Assembly (NCBI GenBank): GCA_045122835.1
Contig: JBGVIB010000075.1
Location: forward strand, 1-10,829
DNA: 10,829 nt
Origin: JBGVMW01 sp045122835
Lineage (GTDB): Bacteria > Bacillota > Clostridia > Lachnospirales > Lachnospiraceae
Reading direction: 5' to 3'
Shown: piece after piece, positions 6,776 through 10,829 of the stretch
Layout: every line of letters begins with the position of its first letter
Position numbering within the stretch: the first letter of the stretch is position 1
Notes under the pieces: generated by a model
Told to the model about the DNA's origin: nothing
Seen by the model: the letters and a program-made list of their open reading frames with translations, nothing else
Databases searched by the model: none
Position numbers and translations under genes: made by a program

Positions 6776-6949
6776 GGGGGTACCAGTAAAAGAATTACAC
6801 GAATCACGGTTGTGATAGAAGCAGCAATCGTTTTTGTAGTGGATTTACTTGGTGGCAATAAAAGTTATGTTGTATTTATGTCGTTTGGAATAATACTTTC
6901 TGCATTGTTACTATTTATTGGGAAATGTTTGATGGAGGTGAGAGTATGA
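6776..6949 (+). pseudogene. agrB: C-terminal remnant of an AgrB-like peptidase gene
   Basis: AgrB is the membrane cysteine endopeptidase that cleaves and cyclises the AgrD precursor. Here an open frame of 57 codons with no upstream start (in-frame stops at 6764 and 6773) encodes a Lys/Arg-rich entry (KRITRI). Two hydrophobic segments follow: VVIEAAIVFVVDLLGG and then YVVFMSFGIILSALLLFIGK, ending CLMEVRV. This matches the last two helices and the SALLLFIGK-type ending of AgrB proteins, and its TGA overlaps the agrD ATG (ATGA) as expected for agrBD. A complete AgrB is about 190-210 residues, so roughly the first 140, including the conserved catalytic His and Cys, are missing. The terminator and promoter lie directly in front, so no room exists for the rest. 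I therefore call it a deletion remnant. Confidence 0.75.
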
Positions 6950-7113
6950 AAACCGATTTGCGAAAAAAAATTGAAACAAAGGCTGTAAATGTAGTTGGGC
7001 GAATTATGAAGCGTTATGTAGATTACGAGATGAATAATGAGATACCTGGTTGCATGATGATTCTGCATCAACCCAAAAGACCTAAGCGTGTAAATGCTAA
7101 TGGTAAAAATTAA
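6946..7113 (+). CDS. agrD: AgrD-like cyclic autoinducer peptide precursor
   Basis: This 55-residue precursor has the three-part AgrD layout. The N-terminal amphipathic, basic leader is about residues 1-30, with alternating Lys/Arg and Val/Ile. The core contains C36, and the tail is HQPKRPKRV (41-49). The spacing C-x4-[H/E]-Q-P-K-x-P is the clostridial AgrD pattern, predicting a thiolactone ring C36-M-M-I-L40 with AgrB cleavage after L40. The tail is basic, whereas many AgrD tails are acidic. The ATG overlaps the agrB remnant stop, and GGAGGTG (6934-6940) lies within the last agrB codons, so agrD translation signals survive the loss of most of agrB. The mature peptide would be secreted and sensed by the AgrC-like kinase. 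Confidence 0.75.
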   Translation: MKTDLRKKIETKAVNVVGRIMKRYVDYEMNNEIPGCMMILHQPKRPKRVNANGKN

Positions 7114-7168
7114 GGAATGATAGTATTATTAAAACAAGATTTTAAAATTAAGAAAGAAGGAATTTATT

Positions 7169-7585
7169 ATGAAAATGAACAAAATTTTAAGCAAATTATT
7201 GGTATGTGCATCTGTTGTTTGCATATTCGGCTCAACACTTTCTGTAAGTGCTGCTACAACTAATAAAACCTATGTTGATCAAGATTTAACAACATTTGGT
7301 GCTTCTTATGCTGGAACTTATTGCACAGTATCAACCACACCATTTGCTTCAACAGTAACTAAAAGTAATTCATATAAAAAAGGAGTAACTTATCATGACT
7401 ATACTGCTGACGGGGATGGAAATTATGTTCTAAGAGCTAGTAATAATTCAACAGGAACATATACTGCTGTTAGTACATCTGTCTCTAAAAACACTAAAAT
7501 CATGAAAAGAAGATCACAAGGATGGATTTACAATTCTGACGGTTCTCAGATTACTCAATGTATTGTATTGACAGTATACAAATAA
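7169..7585 (+). CDS. Small secreted Ser/Thr/Tyr-rich protein, possible bacteriocin or effector
   Basis: This 138-residue protein has a clear Sec signal peptide: basic start (MKMNKILSK), hydrophobic core to about residue 24, and a V-S-A or S-A-A cleavage site near A28/A29. The ~110-residue mature part is rich in Ser, Thr, Tyr, Asn and Gly, with beta-prone alternation. It has exactly two cysteines, C52 and C131, that could form one disulfide, and a basic patch KRR (113-115). It lacks a lipobox, cell-wall anchor or LPXTG signal, so it should be released. GAAGG (7156-7160) precedes the ATG. It starts 55 bases after agrD with no terminator between, and 15 bases before two FtsX-like permease genes. 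I do not recognise the family. Position resembles lactococcin-972-type bacteriocin genes, but I see no clear sequence match. Confidence 0.75.
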   Translation: MKMNKILSKLLVCASVVCIFGSTLSVSAATTNKTYVDQDLTTFGASYAGTYCTVSTTPFASTVTKSNSYKKGVTYHDYTADGDGNYVLRASNNSTGTYTAVSTSVSKNTKIMKRRSQGWIYNSDGSQITQCIVLTVYK

Positions 7586-7600
7586 AGGAAGTCATATATT

Positions 7601-8626
7601 ATGCGTTTATTATGTAGAAACTTAAAACTTCTGTTCAAAAACCACAAAGGCTTACTGTCACTGCTTCTTTGTTGCCAGATAGTATCAGTTGTTACTGTAT
7701 TACTGATCTATGGTCTTATATTAAAGACCATAGACACCAACAAGGAGGCTGATTATGCCACAAAAATGTTTTATGTTAGTTTTTCTTCAACAGATGAAAC
7801 TGTTGCATCAGCAAAAGAAAAATACCAGCAATTATTTGACGAATGGGATGGTAAATTATATTCCATTTCACTAATGGCTGCAACAGACAAAGAAAATGAA
7901 ACTAATCCTGGTTATGTGTCTGCAGTATGCTACCCGGACAAATATGACGAAAAATTTTCCTTAGAGCAAAATACAAAAGGTGAACATGTAACCATTGTCA
8001 GCAAATATGAATGTGATGCCCAAATTGGTGACACTGTTTCTATGTGTGGCACATCTTATGATGTAATCGGTAAAGAAGACTATGTTATGGGAAGTTATCG
8101 TGTTCCTTATAATAGCCTTCCTGGAGAAGCCTCTCTGTTTACATTTATTGTTTCAATGAACGAAAAACCAACCATCAAAGAATGCGAAAAAATGTCCGCC
8201 AGACTACTGGAACTCTTTCCTACCTGTGATGTAGAAGAACCGGAAGTAAAAGACTTAATGCAGCGTCAGTACATCGCCATTTCCTATGGAATCTGTGCCA
8301 TTGCAATTATACTTGCTGTGTTCAACACGGCACTCCTTTTCCGCTACATAATATTGAAACGTGAAAAAGAAATCCAAATCATGCGGTATGTAGGCGGCAG
8401 TTTATCACAAATTTTACGCTCCTACTATGCAGAAATTTTAGTTCTGCAAGTATTCTCCTGCTGCATTGGATATGGAATTGTGCAATTGTTTGTAATCGAG
8501 CAAATGAACTTATCCAGGTACTATACCTTTTCAACAGAACTAGGCATACTATTTCTTTTCTTAATCATTGTGCTGTTCATAAACCACATCTTTTTAAGAA
8601 AACGAAAAGACACCTGCAAAGCATAA
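7601..8626 (+). CDS. FtsX/MacB-like ABC transporter permease, first subunit
   Basis: This 341-residue membrane protein has FtsX-type topology. TM1 is about 18-41, followed by a ~185-residue extracytoplasmic domain. Three C-terminal helices (about 226-250, 273-297 and 310-330) complete it. The cytoplasmic stretch KREKEIQIMRYVGGSLSQIL (253-272) between TM2 and TM3 is the typical FtsX coupling segment that contacts the ATPase. It probably pairs with the next permease and the ABC ATPase to move or expel a peptide, or to confer resistance to one. AGGAAG (7586-7591) precedes the ATG, 15 bases after the secreted-protein gene. Substrate is not evident. The domain resembles MacB-type periplasmic domains only in position and length. 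Confidence 0.85.
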   Translation: MRLLCRNLKLLFKNHKGLLSLLLCCQIVSVVTVLLIYGLILKTIDTNKEADYATKMFYVSFSSTDETVASAKEKYQQLFDEWDGKLYSISLMAATDKENETNPGYVSAVCYPDKYDEKFSLEQNTKGEHVTIVSKYECDAQIGDTVSMCGTSYDVIGKEDYVMGSYRVPYNSLPGEASLFTFIVSMNEKPTIKECEKMSARLLELFPTCDVEEPEVKDLMQRQYIAISYGICAIAIILAVFNTALLFRYIILKREKEIQIMRYVGGSLSQILRSYYAEILVLQVFSCCIGYGIVQLFVIEQMNLSRYYTFSTELGILFLFLIIVLFINHIFLRKRKDTCKA

Positions 8627-8642
8627 TGAGGGGGGAAAAGCT

Positions 8643-9854
8643 ATGAAACATTTTATAAAATGGCTGCGTCTGGGGTATTCCTCAGTGGAACAGAATATAA
8701 CTGTCTACTGGGTTGTGGTGCTGCAGATAGCATGTGTATTACTTGGCATCAATGTCTTAATCGCCGGAATGAATGGCAGAACCCGCTACTATCAGACCTA
8801 TGAACCACTGCTTGAGAAGCAAGGCTATGTGATATACATGACTCCCGGTATGGAGGAGTTAGATTTTGATACTTATGTAGAATGGGAACAGGCAGAATAT
8901 GAACCACTGCTTGAGAAATTAAATGGCAAAGCAACTGCGAAAAGGTTTTATACATTGGCAACTGACGAAGATTTCAGTTACCAGATTCTCATTTTAGATG
9001 ATGAACTTTTTGAGCGGATGGACATCCCTTTGCAGTCCGGTAGTTACAAGGATAAAGCAGAAAACCAAATAAATGCCATAGCAAGCCCTGATGCGGCAGC
9101 TAATGTACTTGCCGACAATCAGATATATGATGCCACCATACATATCTCCGGGGTACTCACTAATGAAACTTACATGCCAACCTGGTCAAAGTATTCTAGT
9201 GACAGGACGATTATGCAGTATTATCAGCCTTATTCTTCATTTTCAGGTGATGCGGACAGTAAGCCATTTATATTTGTGAGAGAAAGTGAAGCCAAGGAAT
9301 TTTTCCCAGAGAATAAGCTGATGCTGATAAGCAGATTATTTATCAGCTATGAGGAAGCTGTGGATTCAGAAACACTGCAGCAAGACAATGACCTTTTGCA
9401 AAAATACGGAACTGTTATCTCCTTTTTCGAATTAAAGTCAAACAGCTTAAATTATATCCGTGCCGACCTGTACAAGTTTGGACCCATTCTTATCTGTATC
9501 CTGCTTATATCCCTTACAGGACTTTTCATGAGCATTGGTATCAGTTGTTCCCTGCAGCTAAGAAAGAACGGTATTTATTGTATTTGCGGTGCATCTTCAA
9601 AGGATATTTTTATGATTCGGCTTATGGAAATTGGTATCCTGCTTTCCTGTTCCGGTGCATTCAGTCTTGCCGGATGCATGGTGGCTTGTTTCAACCCTTC
9701 CATTGCCAACCAGTTTGGATTACAGTTCGGATGGAATAACTGTATTATTTCCGTACTGTTGCTTATCATAGTACTATTTATTACCGCTTTGGTTCCCATG
9801 ATGATTTTAAGAAAAAATCCACCTGCTAAGGTGCTTATGAAAGAATCAGCGTAA
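8643..9854 (+). CDS. FtsX/MacB-like ABC transporter permease, second subunit
   Basis: This 403-residue protein has the same four-helix layout: TM1 about 20-43, an extracytoplasmic domain of about 235 residues, then TM2 (about 278-300), TM3 (about 325-348) and TM4 (about 366-388). The LRKNGIYCICGASSKDIFMI segment (305-324) is the FtsX coupling region. The end RKNPPAKVLMKESA (390-403) is a standard FtsX tail. A purine-rich GAGGGGGG site precedes the ATG, 16 bases after the first permease. The outer domain contains YEPLLEK twice (residues 53-59 and 86-92), encoded by an identical 20-base repeat. Together with the 341-residue subunit it likely forms a heterodimeric permease for the ATPase encoded downstream. 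Confidence 0.87.
   Translation: MKHFIKWLRLGYSSVEQNITVYWVVVLQIACVLLGINVLIAGMNGRTRYYQTYEPLLEKQGYVIYMTPGMEELDFDTYVEWEQAEYEPLLEKLNGKATAKRFYTLATDEDFSYQILILDDELFERMDIPLQSGSYKDKAENQINAIASPDAAANVLADNQIYDATIHISGVLTNETYMPTWSKYSSDRTIMQYYQPYSSFSGDADSKPFIFVRESEAKEFFPENKLMLISRLFISYEEAVDSETLQQDNDLLQKYGTVISFFELKSNSLNYIRADLYKFGPILICILLISLTGLFMSIGISCSLQLRKNGIYCICGASSKDIFMIRLMEIGILLSCSGAFSLAGCMVACFNPSIANQFGLQFGWNNCIISVLLLIIVLFITALVPMMILRKNPPAKVLMKESA
8799..8917 (+). repeat. 20-base exact direct repeat inside the second permease gene
   Basis: TATGAACCACTGCTTGAGAA occurs at 8799-8818 and 8898-8917, offset by 99 bases and therefore in frame. It encodes YEPLLEK twice, 33 residues apart, at the start of the extracytoplasmic domain. 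The intervening sequence is not obviously duplicated. Confidence 0.85.
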
Positions 9855-9903
9855 AAAATACTAGCATGCACCAGCCACAAAAATGGCAGAATGAGAGGAA
9901 AAA

Positions 9904-10566
9904 ATGATTATTTTAGAAAATATACAGAAAGTATACAACGCCGGCAAATCTAATGAATTTACAGCGTTAGATAACATTAATCTCAAAATAGCAGATGGCG
10001 AACTGTTAGCCATCGTAGGAAAATCCGGTGCAGGTAAGTCTACCTTGTTACACATTATTGCAGGAATTGAATCCTATGAAAAGGGACGCTATCTGTTAGA
10101 TGACTGTGACATCGGCTCCTGCAAGGACCAACAGATAGCAAAGATCCGCAGTGAGAAAATCGGCATTGTCCTTCAGAATTACTCTCTGCTTGAAAAAGAA
10201 AGCGTGTTAGATAATGTGATTCTTCCTGCTTATTTTTCACCGGTCTCCATTAAGGCTGCAAAAAAGCACGCCTTAGAAATTTTAGAGAAAGTGGGGATGA
10301 AGGAGTGTTCCACAAAACCCGTAAACGAGCTTTCCGGCGGTCAAAAGCAGCGTGTGGCAATTGCCAGGGCGCTACTTAACAATCCTGACTATCTTCTTGC
10401 AGACGAGCCTACCGGTGCCTTGGATGAGAAAAATGGAAAGGATATCATGAACCTGTTCTCCAAGATTAATCAGGAAGGAACAACGGTAATTATTATTACT
10501 CATGATAAAGAGATTGCAGGGCTGTGTAAGCGAAGCGTGGAAATTAAGGATGGACAGCTGGTCTGA
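9904..10566 (+). CDS. ABC transporter ATP-binding protein (MacB/LolD type)
   Basis: This 220-residue cytoplasmic ATPase is of the class that partners FtsX-like permeases. All motifs are intact: Walker A GKSGAGKST (39-47), Q-loop Q91, signature LSGGQKQR (143-150), Walker B YLLADEP (163-169) followed by TGALDEKNG (170-178), and the switch histidine H200 in ITHD. The N-terminus with KVYNAGKSNEFTALDNINL (9-27) is typical of MacB/LolD-type subunits. AGAGGA (9894-9899) precedes the ATG, 49 bases after the second permease. It would energise the two FtsX subunits. In lactococcin-972 and Vex-type loci an equivalent ATPase accompanies the secreted peptide. The substrate cannot be named from sequence. 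Confidence 0.95.
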   Translation: MIILENIQKVYNAGKSNEFTALDNINLKIADGELLAIVGKSGAGKSTLLHIIAGIESYEKGRYLLDDCDIGSCKDQQIAKIRSEKIGIVLQNYSLLEKESVLDNVILPAYFSPVSIKAAKKHALEILEKVGMKECSTKPVNELSGGQKQRVAIARALLNNPDYLLADEPTGALDEKNGKDIMNLFSKINQEGTTVIIITHDKEIAGLCKRSVEIKDGQLV

Positions 10567-10590
10567 GTAGCCAACAGAAGAGCTAATCTC

Positions 10591-10625
10591 CACCAAGAGG
10601 CTTGTATCCCAAGCTTTTCTTGGTG
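10591..10625 (+). terminator. Compound hairpin downstream of the ABC operon, possible terminator
   Basis: The outer stem CACCAAGA (10591-10598) pairs with TCTTGGTG (10618-10625). The inner stem GCTTG (10600-10604) pairs with CAAGC (10610-10614) around a TATCC loop, with a small internal bulge. It starts 25 bases after the ATPase stop, the right place for an operon end. No T-run follows, so it is a weak intrinsic terminator at best, or a 3'-protecting structure. Confidence 0.45.
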
Positions 10626-10743
10626 TTAAGAAGGTTCAGTTCAAAGCCTTGGAGAAAAGGAATTACAAGCAGAACAAAAAGATGGATGCATTTAACTGGT
10701 TATATGGAATAAAGAACAGATGTAGGTTTTATATTGTAGCATT

Positions 10744-10779
10744 GTAACTATTCAGAGCAGGACTGTACTGAATAGTTAC
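10744..10779 (+). repeat. Perfect 12-bp inverted repeat (dispersed family)
   Basis: GTAACTATTCAG (10744-10755) and CTGAATAGTTAC (10768-10779) are perfectly complementary around a 12-base spacer. Its right half is identical to 132-147 over 16 bases, and 10751-10774 match 2927-2950 at 21 of 24. It lies about 40 bases before the next gene, like the copies in front of era and glyS. Confidence 0.8.
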
Positions 10780-10817
10780 GTAGCATTAAATTATAATGAT
10801 TATAGAGGGAGGATGCA

Positions 10818-10829
10818 ATGAAAACAATC
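10818..10829 (+). CDS. Start of a gene cut by the window edge
   Basis: GAGGGAGG (10805-10812) followed five bases later by ATG gives the first codons M-K-T-I before the window ends. The ribosome binding site is strong and a TATAAT lies at 10792-10797, but no matching -35 is clear. Nothing can be said about the product. Confidence 0.6.

Noticed and set aside
7057..7067. Third copy of ATGATTCTGCA inside agrD as another regulator site
   Set aside because: It lies in coding sequence with no partner at the 20-base period, so it is best explained as chance. It also lowers confidence in the operator call.
7117..7168. Small frame beginning ATG at 7117 between agrD and the secreted protein
   Set aside because: It has no spaced ribosome binding site, runs out of frame into the signal-peptide coding region, and yields a Cys-rich but featureless peptide.
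9575..9880. 101-codon open frame on the minus strand under the second permease gene
   Set aside because: It is antisense to a clear FtsX C-terminal domain, has no ribosome binding site, and its product shows no recognisable pattern.
10792..10797. TATAAT as the -10 of the gene starting at 10818
   Set aside because: No -35 element is found at 16-18 bases upstream; the expected positions fall in the inverted repeat. The hexamer alone is common in AT-rich intergenic DNA.

Overview
The window looks like the chromosome of a low-to-mid G+C Clostridia member, most likely Lachnospiraceae. This rests on the era - yqzL-like - recO order, an alpha2-type glycyl-tRNA synthetase, strong AGGAGG-like ribosome binding sites and TTGnnn/TATAAT promoters, and an agr-type peptide-signalling locus. 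All genes read on the + strand. No rRNA, tRNA, CRISPR array or intact insertion sequence was seen.

Positions 1-4445 are housekeeping. A non-coding leader with two back-to-back hairpins and a repeat precedes era (ribosome-assembly GTPase). A YqzL-like small protein follows, then recO (recombinational repair). Next come a lipoprotein of unknown function with its own promoter, and glyS, closed by a strong terminator. Related short intergenic repeats sit in front of era, the yqzL-like gene and glyS, and again at the right end of the window.

Positions 4446-6949 hold an agr-like signalling locus. A sigma-A-type promoter drives a LytTR response regulator (AgrA-like) and a GHKL sensor kinase (AgrC-like). 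These two are coupled by a 1-nt overlap and end at a near-perfect terminator. Immediately downstream are a pair of 8-nt direct repeats and a promoter. These are followed by only the last ~57 codons of an agrB-like peptidase gene, and then an apparently intact agrD-like autoinducer precursor whose start overlaps the agrB stop (ATGA). The part of AgrB that should carry the catalytic His and Cys is absent, so the signal circuit is either broken or dependent on an AgrB encoded elsewhere.

Positions 7169-10566 appear to be the output module, with no terminator separating it from agrD. It encodes a 138-residue Sec-secreted Ser/Thr/Tyr-rich protein with two cysteines in the mature part, two FtsX/MacB-like four-helix permeases (341 and 403 aa), and a MacB/LolD-type ABC ATPase. 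The set resembles a bacteriocin or secreted-peptide cluster with a dedicated efflux or immunity ABC transporter. Comparable architectures are the lactococcin-972 group and the pneumococcal Vex/Pep27/VncRS locus, but I do not recognise the secreted protein. The most interesting content of the window is this combination: peptide quorum sensing with a degraded processing enzyme, next to an unrecognised secreted protein and a split FtsX transporter.

The right end (10567-10817) holds a compound hairpin, a start-less open frame, a perfect 12-bp inverted repeat of the dispersed family, and the first four codons of another gene.
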